Shown: positions 24,930 to 33,135 of the stretch, one piece after another
How positions within the stretch are numbered: position 1 is the stretch's first letter
How the letters are laid out: every line of letters starts with the position of its first letter
Assembly: GCA_964636575.1 (NCBI GenBank)
Contig: CAZWSE010000032.1
Location: 1-34,386 of the forward strand
Direction of reading: 5' to 3'
Length of the DNA: 34,386 nucleotides
Source of the DNA: CAZWSE01 sp964636575
GTDB taxonomy: Bacteria; Pseudomonadota; Alphaproteobacteria; Rhodobacterales; Rhodobacteraceae
Notes under the pieces: model-generated
The model's database searches: none
What the model saw: only the letters and a program-made list of their open reading frames with translations
What the model was told of the DNA's origin: nothing
Translations under genes and position numbers: made by a program

Positions 24930-25817
24930 TTATGCCGGGTCGAGAAAGGTCGTAATCTGCGCAATTGCGGCGCCGGCTTCGGGCATATCACCGGCAAACA
25001 TCTGAAATGAATGGAGCATCCCGGCATAGGTCTGAACGGTCAGGTTCGCTGGGTCCGGCCAACGCCCAGCGAGCCGTTCGCCATCTTCGCGCAGCAGGTC
25101 TTTTTCCGCGATTTGCAGAAGCGTGCGCGGCAAACCCGCCAGATCGGCGAATAATGGGGATGCACCGGGATCCGCAGCGGGTGTTGTGTCACGATAAAGA
25201 TCCGCAAGCGCGGTAAGGTTGCGCAAAGACAAAATCGGATCGTCGATCTCTCCGGCTTGCAGGCGGGGTCCAGAGAGGGACAGATCCAGCCAGGGCGACA
25301 TCAAAATCAGCGCATCAGGGCCCAAAGCCCCGGCATCCCGCAGCGCGCATGCCACCGACAAGGCAAGGCCCCCGCCCGCGCTATCCCCGGCAAGGATTTG
25401 CTGCGCCGGACCGTGCGTGCGGCGTTCTTCAAAAACGCGTATACACGCGTCGCGGGCCTGGGGATACGGCGCTTCGGGCGCAAGCGCGTAATCCGGGATG
25501 ATGACATCTGCGGCCGCCGCATTCGCGATATGCCCGCCAAAGCGGTGATGCGTCATGGCCGACATCAAGCAATAGGCCCCGCCATGCAGGAAAATCACCT
25601 CGCGGTCAGGGCGGGCATTTCGGGGCCGCATGCGGATGCAGCGCACGCCGGCAATCGTGTCCCACTCCATCAGCACATCTTCGGGCACACCGGTCAGCAC
25701 ATGAGCGTCTTCGGTGTTCTGCCGTTCTTGCGCCAGATCAAAGGCCGCCGTCATCGGCATGGCGCGAAACTGGCGTTCGATTTCTTGTGCGCGGGGGCTG
25801 ATATGGGCGTCGCTCAT
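24930..25817 (-). CDS. alpha/beta hydrolase, HSL (hormone-sensitive lipase) family esterase
   Basis: A 295-residue cytoplasmic hydrolase of the alpha/beta-hydrolase-3 group. The oxyanion-hole motif HGGAY is at 78-82 and the nucleophile elbow GDSAGGG at 144-150 (Ser146). The likely acid is Asp240 in EKDLLRED and the likely base is His269 in GMLHSFQ. The family DPxxSPL motif is present as DPGASPLFADL. These enzymes cleave esters of short to medium acids. Its ATG overlaps the permease stop as ATGA, so it is co-translated with a nucleoside-type transporter. This suggests that the imported compound is an ester or acylated molecule opened after uptake; the substrate is unknown. Confidence 0.9.
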   Translation of the reverse strand: MSDAHISPRAQEIERQFRAMPMTAAFDLAQERQNTEDAHVLTGVPEDVLMEWDTIAGVRCIRMRPRNARPDREVIFLHGGAYCLMSAMTHHRFGGHIANAAAADVIIPDYALAPEAPYPQARDACIRVFEERRTHGPAQQILAGDSAGGGLALSVACALRDAGALGPDALILMSPWLDLSLSGPRLQAGEIDDPILSLRNLTALADLYRDTTPAADPGASPLFADLAGLPRTLLQIAEKDLLREDGERLAGRWPDPANLTVQTYAGMLHSFQMFAGDMPEAGAAIAQITTFLDPA

Positions 25818-26704
25818 GGGTTGCTCTTTTTCTTTCTTAGGTAGCCGGACAGGCTGACGATGAGGATGGTCAGAATGAATGGCACCATCAAGACGAATTG
25901 TACGGGCAAGCCGGATGTATCGTTGATTTGCATGAAGATGCCAAAGGCGTCAGCGAATCCGAAGAACAGCCCTGCGAGGGCCGTAAACACCGCCGAGAAC
26001 CCGCCGAACAGCATTGCGGCCAGCGCAAAGAACCCCCGCCCGTTGGTCATGTTCTCTGAAAACCCGGCCACGTCACCGATGGCCAGTTGAGTGCCCGCGA
26101 TAGCACAGCCCGCGCCGGTGATCAGCAGCGCATAAAGCCGCACGCGGGATTGGTTCACGCCCACAGCCTTCGCCCCATATGGGTAATCTCCCACGGCTGC
26201 GATTTGCAGGCCAAGCCGGGAGCGGCGTAGCACAATCCACGCCAGAACGATCAAAAGCGGGGTCACCCAGGTGATGATTGTCAGCTCTGAGACAAAGGAC
26301 AACGCGCCCTCCTGCGGGCCTGTGACCGGACGATAGAGCCGGACGCTCGAGGCCATTTGCCCACGCTGATTAAACAGCACCTGCATCGCAAAGGCCGTCC
26401 CCCCGACGCACAGCGCGGTCAGGCCCAACCCCGCAATGACGGTATCCGCTTTGAGCTTGTCGATCAGGAACCAGTAGAGCATCGACAGGATCAGGCAGAC
26501 CAGAATGGCCGCGAGCATCCCGACGGTTGCCGACCCGCTGGCCGTGCCAGCCGCAACGGCCGTAAAGGCCCCGACCAGCATCAGGCCTTCGATCCCGAGG
26601 TGGAAAATACCTGCGCGAATGGCAAAAAGCCCCGCCACGGCGGCCAGCACAATCGGTGTCGCGCCGCGCAGGGTGGTGACGGTGAATTGGTCGAGAAACT
26701 CCAT
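25814..26704 (-). CDS. BMP/nucleoside-type ABC transporter permease (YufQ-like)
   Basis: A 296-residue inner-membrane permease with about eight helices. The frame is open ~100 residues further upstream, but that part is arginine/cysteine-rich and overlaps the other permease. ATG at 26704 gives MEFLDQFTVTTLRGATPIVLAAVAGLFAIRAGIFHLGIEGLMLVGAF, the expected family start, with GAGGGG 9 bases upstream. It overlaps the upstream permease stop by one base (TGATG). The C-terminal SLSGYLRKKKSNP is cytoplasmic. It pairs with the YufP-like permease to form the channel. Confidence 0.9.
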   Translation of the reverse strand: MEFLDQFTVTTLRGATPIVLAAVAGLFAIRAGIFHLGIEGLMLVGAFTAVAAGTASGSATVGMLAAILVCLILSMLYWFLIDKLKADTVIAGLGLTALCVGGTAFAMQVLFNQRGQMASSVRLYRPVTGPQEGALSFVSELTIITWVTPLLIVLAWIVLRRSRLGLQIAAVGDYPYGAKAVGVNQSRVRLYALLITGAGCAIAGTQLAIGDVAGFSENMTNGRGFFALAAMLFGGFSAVFTALAGLFFGFADAFGIFMQINDTSGLPVQFVLMVPFILTILIVSLSGYLRKKKSNP

Positions 26705-27717
26705 CAGTTTGCCCCTCTGCGGCGGCGGATGAACTCTGCGGTGATAAGCAGGGCGATCAATCCTTCGAGGATTTTCAGCCCAGAGCTTGGCAGGTCCGAC
26801 ACAATCGGTAGAAACAATATCGCCGCTTGCAAGCCCCCAAACAGGAGTGCCGCCAATACGATGCCCGGCACCCGCGACAACCCAACGATGGTGACCACAA
26901 TTGCGGTGAACCCGATGGTCGGCGTTGCGCCTGTGACAAGACGGCCGTTTGGTCCCAAAACCTCGAACGCGCCGGCCAATCCCGCAAAAGCACCCGCAAG
27001 AACATAGGCCCACAGCTTGAGACGGTCCGCCTTCATCCCTTGCCAGCGGGCGGCTTCGGGCGCCTCACCCACATAACGCAGCTTGAGGCCAAAAGCCGTG
27101 CGTTCCGCAATCAACCACGCTGCGATAACGGCCAACGCGATCAGCACCAACAGCGTCACCGACATCCCGTCCCCTCCGCTGAGGCGCAAGGCGGCATCAA
27201 CCGTGGGGGTCGACGCGGTTTCCCCGCGCACCGCTGGATCTTTGAGCGGTCCCGTGGTGATCCAGGACACAAACAGCACCGCAATGAAGTTGAGCATGAG
27301 CGTCACGATGACCTCATCCGCGCCCAGTTTGACCTTCAGCACCCCCGGCAAAAACGACCACAGCCCGCCGAACACCATGCCAGCCGCGATAGCGATCGGC
27401 AGCACCAGCCAAACCGGGCCGGGCATCAACAGGGCGACGGTCACAGTGCCAAGACCGCCAATCATCATCTGTCCTTGCCCACCGATGTTGAACTCTCCCG
27501 CGCGCGCGCAAAAAAGAAACCCAAGCGCAATCAGCAAGAGCGGCATGGACCAGCGCAACGTCTGCCAGAATGACCCAAAACCCGTCACTGCCCCTTCGAT
27601 CACGCCACTGATGACCGCGCCCACGTCATACCCGGTCGAAAAGAAAAGCGCAGCACTCATGGCAATCGCAAGGATGATGGGCAGAACCGCCGACAGGACT
27701 GCATGTGCGCGGGTCAT
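26704..27717 (-). CDS. BMP/nucleoside-type ABC transporter permease (YufP-like)
   Basis: A 337-residue inner-membrane permease. The marker WSMPLLLIALGFLFCARAGEFNIGGQGQMMIGGL belongs to the branched-chain/ribose-type permease superfamily used by BMP nucleoside importers. The GLSRVPGIVLAALLFGGLQAA stretch before the C-terminus is also typical. The ATG overlaps the ATPase gene stop as ATGA. It ends in an Arg-rich RRRRGAN tail. Confidence 0.9.
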   Translation of the reverse strand: MTRAHAVLSAVLPIILAIAMSAALFFSTGYDVGAVISGVIEGAVTGFGSFWQTLRWSMPLLLIALGFLFCARAGEFNIGGQGQMMIGGLGTVTVALLMPGPVWLVLPIAIAAGMVFGGLWSFLPGVLKVKLGADEVIVTLMLNFIAVLFVSWITTGPLKDPAVRGETASTPTVDAALRLSGGDGMSVTLLVLIALAVIAAWLIAERTAFGLKLRYVGEAPEAARWQGMKADRLKLWAYVLAGAFAGLAGAFEVLGPNGRLVTGATPTIGFTAIVVTIVGLSRVPGIVLAALLFGGLQAAILFLPIVSDLPSSGLKILEGLIALLITAEFIRRRRGAN

Positions 27718-29246
27718 GTGCGCCCTCCGACCATCGCCTGGCCGATCTCAGCGCGTGAGGCGTTGCTGGAAAACACACCAGCCACAGCGCCGCCGCGCAT
27801 CACAAGGATGCGGTCACAGATGTCAAAAAGCTCATCAAGGTCCGAGGAGATTAACAGCACGCCCGCCCCATCCTGACGGACCCGGCGCAATTCGTTCCAG
27901 ACAAATGCGGTCGCACCAAAATCAAGCCCACGGGTTGGTTGCGCGGCCAGTACGGCGGTCACGTCTCCGGTCAGTTCCCGCGCCAGAATAACACGCTGCA
28001 GGTTGCCGCCTGAGAGCGTGCCACCCGGTTGCCCGACAGTGCCGTAGACGACACCGTAACTGTCCAGATCCGCTGTCGCTTGGGCTCTCATGGCACGCAG
28101 GTTGATCATGGGAAGCGAGGCGGTACGGTACGTTTCGGCCATCCAGCTTTTGGCATTTTCCCACAAGGGCAAGGTCAGGGACGCCCCTTCGGTCATGCGG
28201 TCGAACGGAACAGAGCGCAGCCCAAGGTCGCGCCGCGCGCCGACGCCTGCGTCTTGGATATCGGTGCCGTCCAAGGTGATCGTACCAGCAGTGGGCCGCG
28301 TCAGTCCCGCATAGACCTCTGCCAAGGCCCGCTGCCCATTGCCCTCAACCCCCGCCACGCCAAGAATTTCGCCGGATCGCAAAGCAAAAGACACATCCGC
28401 CAACCCCGGCTCTGGCCCTTTGGGTGGCGAGGACACGTGCGCGAAGGTGAGGAGGTCTTTTTGATCGCAGGCTAGCACGCTCTCTTTCTCTTTCGGAACA
28501 GCTTCGCTGGTTGGCTCCCCCCCGATCATCAAGTCGCGAATCCGATCTTCGTCTAATTCCGACGTGGGCGTTGCGGGGAGCACCAATTCACCTTGCCGGA
28601 GGATCGACACCGTATCGGCGAGGGCCATGACTTCCTTCAGCTTGTGCAGCACGACGATCAACGTCACACCGGCGTCCCGCAGCTGCCGTAATTGGGTGAA
28701 CAGCGTGTCGATGGTTTCGGGAGACAAGAGCGCCGTCGGCTCATCCAAAATCAGGATTAGTGCATCATTGGCGAGCGCGCGTGTGATCTCAATCGCCTGC
28801 GCTGTCTCAACCGGGAGGCTCGACAGAACGGCAGAAACCGGCACTGCGATCCCGGCCTGATCCAACCGTACCTGCCATGCAGCCTCGACCTTGCGTTTGG
28901 AATAGACCAGCCCGCCCATCTTGCGCGCCGATGCAAATTCCAACGCTTCGGCGACCGTGAACCCCGGCGGCAAAGCGAACCGTTGGTTCACGATGTCCAA
29001 CCCGGCGGCCTGCGTGGCGGCGGCACTGCCGAATGGGACGTCTTGTCCCGCGATCTGCAGTGTCCCGGTATCCGGCACCAAGACACCGGAAAATGCGCGT
29101 GCCAAGGTCGACTTGCCCGCACCGTTCTGTCCCAAAAGCGCATGGATTTTGCCCCGCTCAAGCGACATGCTTACGTCAGCCAGCGCGCGGACAGGTCCAA
29201 AGCGCACATCTACATGGGCGCATTCAAGGGCGGGTAATTGCGTCAC
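27714..29246 (-). CDS. BMP/nucleoside-type ABC transporter ATPase, two fused ATPase domains
   Basis: A 510-residue ATPase with two nucleotide-binding domains in one chain, as in YufO and sugar (RbsA-like) systems. Domain 1 has Walker A GQNGAGKST and Walker B LILILDEPTALL. Its signature is degenerate (LSSLPVETAQAIEI, where LSxGxxQ is expected). Domain 2 has the typical weakened Walker A GVEGNGQRAL, a good signature LSGGNLQRVILAREL and a Walker B variant AVLAAQPTRGLD. Start is GTG at 29246, 56 bases after the binding-protein stop. The domain-1 signature departs from most relatives and is worth checking. Confidence 0.9.
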   Translation of the reverse strand: MTQLPALECAHVDVRFGPVRALADVSMSLERGKIHALLGQNGAGKSTLARAFSGVLVPDTGTLQIAGQDVPFGSAAATQAAGLDIVNQRFALPPGFTVAEALEFASARKMGGLVYSKRKVEAAWQVRLDQAGIAVPVSAVLSSLPVETAQAIEITRALANDALILILDEPTALLSPETIDTLFTQLRQLRDAGVTLIVVLHKLKEVMALADTVSILRQGELVLPATPTSELDEDRIRDLMIGGEPTSEAVPKEKESVLACDQKDLLTFAHVSSPPKGPEPGLADVSFALRSGEILGVAGVEGNGQRALAEVYAGLTRPTAGTITLDGTDIQDAGVGARRDLGLRSVPFDRMTEGASLTLPLWENAKSWMAETYRTASLPMINLRAMRAQATADLDSYGVVYGTVGQPGGTLSGGNLQRVILARELTGDVTAVLAAQPTRGLDFGATAFVWNELRRVRQDGAGVLLISSDLDELFDICDRILVMRGGAVAGVFSSNASRAEIGQAMVGGRT

Positions 29247-29302
29247 GTCAGCATCTCGTTTTGGATGCGCAAGATGATCTGCGCATCCGTATTCAGGCTC
29301 AT

Positions 29303-30307
29303 TTACTGTGGCTCTGTCTCGTCATAGGGCACCGTGATCACGCCGGATTGTATCCCCTTAAAGGCCGCCTCTGTCGCGCTGCGCGCATCTGCGGCCTTTG
29401 GGTTGGCGGCTGCGTAGTCATCCGAAAAGGTCATCACGATTTCGCCCGTGGCAATGCCGCCCACACGGAAACCGGATTCGAAACCATCACTGACCGCGTT
29501 CTCCACCTCGATCATCATGGTTTGGGCCCATTCGAATGACGCGACAAACCCCACATTGGCTGGCGCTTGTTCAACCAGCGGGGGCGAGGCAACCATGACG
29601 GTCTTGCCCAGCTCGCTCGCCGCCTCGACCACGCCGATGTCACTGGCGGCGGCCCCAGTATAGATCGCATCAATGCCCTGATCATAGAGACCAGCCGCGA
29701 CCTCTTTGCCCTTAACCGGATCCTCGAACGATTGCACGAAAGCTGCGTTCAGTGTGGCATCCGGATTGATCTGCTGCGCGGCGCCCAGCATGGCGTTGTA
29801 GTCCGCCCAGACATAGGGCAGTGGCACGCCGCCGATCAGGCCTAACTGCCCGGTTTCGCTCATCGAGGCAGCAAAAGTACCTGCCAGATAAGCGTTTTCT
29901 TGCGTAGCGTAGCCCGCGACTCGCGCATTTGGCATCGGTGGGTCATGTGGGGCAGCTACGATCACGACAAACTTTGTGTCTGGAAACTCTGGCGCGACGG
30001 TCTGCACGGCGGCCCCCATCGCGAAAAAGGTCGTGATGATGACGTCAGTGTCGCGCCGCGCCAGCGTGCGCAAGGTGTTCTCATAGGTCGCCGGATCAAG
30101 TGCTTCTATGAACCGGGTTTCAACGCCAAATTCCGCTTCGGCCTGTTCCAACCCGTTAATCAGACCGTCAATCGGTCCGCGATCCCCGGCCTTTTGCGTC
30201 GCAACGAGCACGACGGTTTCGCCCTCAGCGTAAGCAGCCGTACCACTCATTATGGTTGATGTCGCAAGCAGCCCACAGATAAGTGCGCGTCGTGTCGGTC
30301 CCAGCAT
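29303..30307 (-). CDS. BMP-family ABC substrate-binding protein
   Basis: A 334-residue periplasmic binding protein of the basic membrane protein (BMP/PnrA-like) family, which usually binds purine nucleosides. An N-terminal signal of 27 residues ends AYA-EGETVVLV; no lipobox cysteine is positioned correctly, so it is probably a free periplasmic protein. Family features include DVIITTFFAMG, FPDTKFVVI, GYATQENAYLAGTFAASMSETGQLGLIGGVPLP and the GIDAIYTGAAASDIG ligand-site loop. AAGGAC lies 9 bases before the ATG. It is the first gene of its operon. The usual acidic/aromatic nucleoside contacts cannot be confirmed without a structure alignment, so the ligand could differ. Confidence 0.9.
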   Translation of the reverse strand: MLGPTRRALICGLLATSTIMSGTAAYAEGETVVLVATQKAGDRGPIDGLINGLEQAEAEFGVETRFIEALDPATYENTLRTLARRDTDVIITTFFAMGAAVQTVAPEFPDTKFVVIVAAPHDPPMPNARVAGYATQENAYLAGTFAASMSETGQLGLIGGVPLPYVWADYNAMLGAAQQINPDATLNAAFVQSFEDPVKGKEVAAGLYDQGIDAIYTGAAASDIGVVEAASELGKTVMVASPPLVEQAPANVGFVASFEWAQTMMIEVENAVSDGFESGFRVGGIATGEIVMTFSDDYAAANPKAADARSATEAAFKGIQSGVITVPYDETEPQ

Positions 30308-30346
30308 TGTCTCAGTCCTTTTTGCATGATTTGAAGCAGCCTAACT

Positions 30347-30378
30347 AAAAAATATTTTCAATCAAGAAAAATTTTTTA
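30347..30378 (-). promoter_or_regulatory. AT-rich imperfect palindrome, candidate SorC operator/promoter
   Basis: AAAAAATATTTTC (30347-30359) and GAAAAATTTTTTA (30366-30378) pair at 10 of 13 positions around the 6-base centre AATCAA. It lies 40 bases upstream of the BMP binding-protein ATG, and the minus strand includes a TTGATT that could be a -35 box. It is a plausible site for the SorC regulator, but AT-rich palindromes also arise by chance. Confidence 0.4.
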
Positions 30379-30619
30379 AACAGTATGCATAGCGATGAAT
30401 CCATACCCGACATACGGCACAGCGCGCCGTCCGCTGGATAGGCGAACCGTTGGTCGCCAGCCTATTGAGTACGGAAAGACAAGTTGAGTGAACCGTATGC
30501 CGCGGGAATGGGTTGCTGCTGACGTCTTCAGTTTCAAGGCATGTATCACGCAATTGACGATTATGGTTGGCCGCTCAAAGCTAATCTGCCTTGCGTCTCG
30601 CTTCACGGTTGATAGTGCA

Positions 30620-30643
30620 AAAGCGGTCATTGGCCAAAGATGC
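30620..30643 (+). repeat. dispersed AAAGCGGA repeat, copy 5
   Basis: Reads AAAGCGGTCATTGGCCAAAG then ATGC, close to copy 2 (AAAGCGGATATTGCCAAACG then ATGC). It lies 80 bases from the end of virB11. Confidence 0.5.
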
Positions 30644-30722
30644 GCCAAAGTCAGATTTGTCCGCATTATGTAAGTTGATACGGTGCGCAGCGAATGGCCG
30701 CAATCGTTGCGCTTAATCGGGC

Positions 30723-31703
30723 CTAGTTGGGCAAATAAAACTCAGCAATGCCACGTTTCCCGTCTTTTCTTCCCAGTTGGACGATAACATCGATCGACTT
30801 CTGAATGTACTGCCTCACCTCAGCGAAGGTCAGCGGCGTGCCCGCCTGCAAGACCATTATGGCCAACCGATCGATTGCTAGCTCAGCTGTTTCGGCATGG
30901 ATGGTTGAGACTGACCCACCATGTCCAGTGTTGATCGCTTCGAGGTAGGTCAACGCCTCGTCCCCGCGCAGTTCCCCGACGATGATCCGGTCAGGGCGCA
31001 TCCGCAAAGACGCTTGCAGGAGCGCGTTCGAACTCCTCTGTGATCCAGTGCCACGACTCGCTAGAAGAGCTACCGTATTGGGTTGGTCAGGGAACAGCTC
31101 AAACGCATCTTCGATCGTGATCAACCGTTCGCCGTCATCGACATGTGTAAGCAGATGTCGAGCAAAGGTGGTTTTGCCCGTCGATGTGCCACCACTGACC
31201 AATATATTGAGCCTTTGATGTACTAACGCCTCCAAAGCGGCGTCGAGGTTTTCTTCAGCTTGGCTGGCAATGTCCTTCATTTTTTCGGCCCGCAATTGGT
31301 CAAGCGAGACAGCTTTGCCAAAAAGATAGGATGGTATGTACCCCTTCACACCCCCTGTGGCGAACAGACGGATTGTGATCGAAGCGCCCTGTTCAATGGC
31401 AGGTGGAACCGCGACCTGAACCCTCAAAGGCCGGCCTACATATTCAACTTTACCAGACACCAGCGGGTTCTTCTCTGACACGCGGGCATTGGCACCACCA
31501 ACGATTGTTTGGGCCATATTGAATGCCGTGTGGCGGTTTACGGTTTGGCCCTCGTGTCGCATCGCCGCGTCACCTGCTGCCTCGATCCAGACCTTTCCAT
31601 CAGGGTTGATTGCGATTTCGACGACATCGTCGCGTAGTAACAAGTCCCGAAACGGCTCAAGATATCGCTCTAAGTATGACGCAGGCAGTGACGGTTTACT
31701 CAA
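30723..31703 (-). CDS. virB11: VirB11 type IV secretion ATPase
   Basis: Hexameric traffic ATPase at the base of the type IV channel, 326 residues. Walker A is GGTSTGKTT (171-179), Walker B is RIIVGELRG (239-247) and the His box is GHGGSVSTIHAE (260-271), all intact. An Asp box (ITIEDAFEL) lies near 196-204. Start is TTG at 31703 and overlaps the virB10 stop as TTGA, giving MSKPSLPASYLERYLEPFRDLL. It is the last VirB gene, as in the Agrobacterium virB operon. Confidence 0.94.
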   Translation of the reverse strand: MSKPSLPASYLERYLEPFRDLLLRDDVVEIAINPDGKVWIEAAGDAAMRHEGQTVNRHTAFNMAQTIVGGANARVSEKNPLVSGKVEYVGRPLRVQVAVPPAIEQGASITIRLFATGGVKGYIPSYLFGKAVSLDQLRAEKMKDIASQAEENLDAALEALVHQRLNILVSGGTSTGKTTFARHLLTHVDDGERLITIEDAFELFPDQPNTVALLASRGTGSQRSSNALLQASLRMRPDRIIVGELRGDEALTYLEAINTGHGGSVSTIHAETAELAIDRLAIMVLQAGTPLTFAEVRQYIQKSIDVIVQLGRKDGKRGIAEFYLPN

Positions 31704-33133
31704 TAGATCACCACATCGCGGTCGACGAGGACGGTAACTGACGCCCCTTGATCGATATAGATTGTTGGCGAAATAGAAACCTGTTCAGCGATGACGGAGC
31801 CAACCGCATCTTCGAGGTCACCAGAAACCCCCTCAAGCACCTCGCTGGCTGTTTCATTGTCGGTGCTGTTTGCTGCCACTGCTGGTGCTGCGCCAATGAG
31901 CGAGATCAGCGCCGCGCCGCCAAAGCGTTCAGCGAACTTTGTATCTACGATTCCAGTCAATCCAGAGCGTCCAAGCTGGTCGCCGCCAACAGAGGCAATT
32001 TCAATCGACGTCCCGTCTGGGGTTAGTACGCGTGTCCAGAGGATCAGAATGCGTTTTTGGTTCAACTCAATCCCAGAACGGTATTGGCCAAAAAGGCGCG
32101 AGCCGCGCGGGATCAGGATCTGATCGCCAGAAAACGCCGGCACCGGTTCAGACACAACTGCCACAACAGAACCCGGCAGGTCGCTGTTGATAGCAGTCTG
32201 CAAGGTGGCTTGGATGACTGATCCTTGTGAAAGCGTGCGCTCCGGGAAGTCCAACTGTGACGCTTCTTGCACGTCTAACGGCCGTGCACCTTGGCGTAGA
32301 TACTGTTCGTTTTCAGACAGAGGTGGTCCATCCGCTCCTGCCACGGCAGCAGTAGGATTTGTTCCGCCAGCGGATGTGGCCCGCGGACCATCTGCATAAA
32401 CGACAGAAGGCGAGACGATCTGTGCGGTTAGCAATTCTTGGGCGGCCTGTTCGGCTTCACGCTGACGCTGCTCTTCTTCCTGACGCTGGCGCTCTTCAAG
32501 CAAACGCTGATCGGCTATCAACCCATCGCGCGCCATTTCAGCCTCAAGGCCTTCGCGCTGCGCACGTTCTGCGTCCAACATCGCTTGCAGGCCAGCCAAA
32601 CGTGCCTCGTTCTGTCGCTGCGCGTTTTGCAACACGGTGTCTTTGGCGGCGATCGAAGCCTCAAGCGCATCGGTCTGAACTTGAAATGCCTCTCGTAAAT
32701 CAGAGACGGCTTCTTGGATTTCTGCGTTGCGAGCAGATTGGCTTGCGGCAAGGGCTTCCCTCAGTTTTGCAATCTCTTCTAAGACTGCTGCACTTGGTTC
32801 CGCGACAGCAGGGGCAGGGACCGGAACATCGAGCGCCTCTTCAACTGCAATCAACGCATCATTGACCCTCTGTTCCGCTTCATCCGGCGGGAATTCTAAC
32901 CGCCCACCATTTCCCGTGCGTTGGTCCTGGAAGGTCTCAACGTCGGATGTTTCAAGACCGTCTGTTCCTTCTTGCAGATTTGTCGCCAAGAAATAGGCGG
33001 CACCACCCCCGCCAAGGGCAAGGGCGATGGCTAATGCGCCAACACCGATGTTTCCACCACGCCGTTTATTTTTGTTCTTCTGGCTAAACGTGCTGAGGCG
33101 GTCCTGCAGATCGGGTGCGTTTTCATCTGCCAT
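31700..33133 (-). CDS. virB10: VirB10 type IV secretion core protein
   Basis: A 477-residue inner-to-outer-membrane spanning protein of the VirB core complex. A cytoplasmic tail rich in Lys/Arg (residues 1-28) is followed by one membrane helix (GALAIALALGGGGAAYFLA, 32-50). Next comes a long Gln/Glu/Arg-rich coiled coil (about 110-235) where VirB10 usually has a Pro-rich spacer. The last ~190 residues are the TrbI/VirB10 beta-barrel domain, with QGSVIQATLQTAINSDLPGSVVAVV, ILIPRGSRLFGQYRSG and RFGGAALISLIGAA (the outer-membrane alpha-helix region comes after it). It starts two bases after virB9 and overlaps virB11 by four. Confidence 0.93.
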   Translation of the reverse strand: MADENAPDLQDRLSTFSQKNKNKRRGGNIGVGALAIALALGGGGAAYFLATNLQEGTDGLETSDVETFQDQRTGNGGRLEFPPDEAEQRVNDALIAVEEALDVPVPAPAVAEPSAAVLEEIAKLREALAASQSARNAEIQEAVSDLREAFQVQTDALEASIAAKDTVLQNAQRQNEARLAGLQAMLDAERAQREGLEAEMARDGLIADQRLLEERQRQEEEQRQREAEQAAQELLTAQIVSPSVVYADGPRATSAGGTNPTAAVAGADGPPLSENEQYLRQGARPLDVQEASQLDFPERTLSQGSVIQATLQTAINSDLPGSVVAVVSEPVPAFSGDQILIPRGSRLFGQYRSGIELNQKRILILWTRVLTPDGTSIEIASVGGDQLGRSGLTGIVDTKFAERFGGAALISLIGAAPAVAANSTDNETASEVLEGVSGDLEDAVGSVIAEQVSISPTIYIDQGASVTVLVDRDVVIY

Positions 33134-33135
33134 AA

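Larger units (their letters stand above)
30308..30722. other. intergenic region between BMP operon and virB11
   Basis: About 415 bases with no gene I can support. The left 70 bases are very AT-rich and should hold the BMP operon promoter and operator. The middle has only broken frames. A dispersed-repeat copy is at 30620-30643. This is the right-hand junction between cargo and the VirB operon. Confidence 0.6.

Noticed and set aside
26357..27573. Long plus-strand frames opposite the BMP permeases
   Set aside because: Arg/Pro/Gln-rich translations typical of antisense shadows of membrane proteins.
30376..30666. 96-residue minus-strand frame in the gap before virB11
   Set aside because: No ribosome site or domain, and it crosses a dispersed repeat and the candidate promoter.
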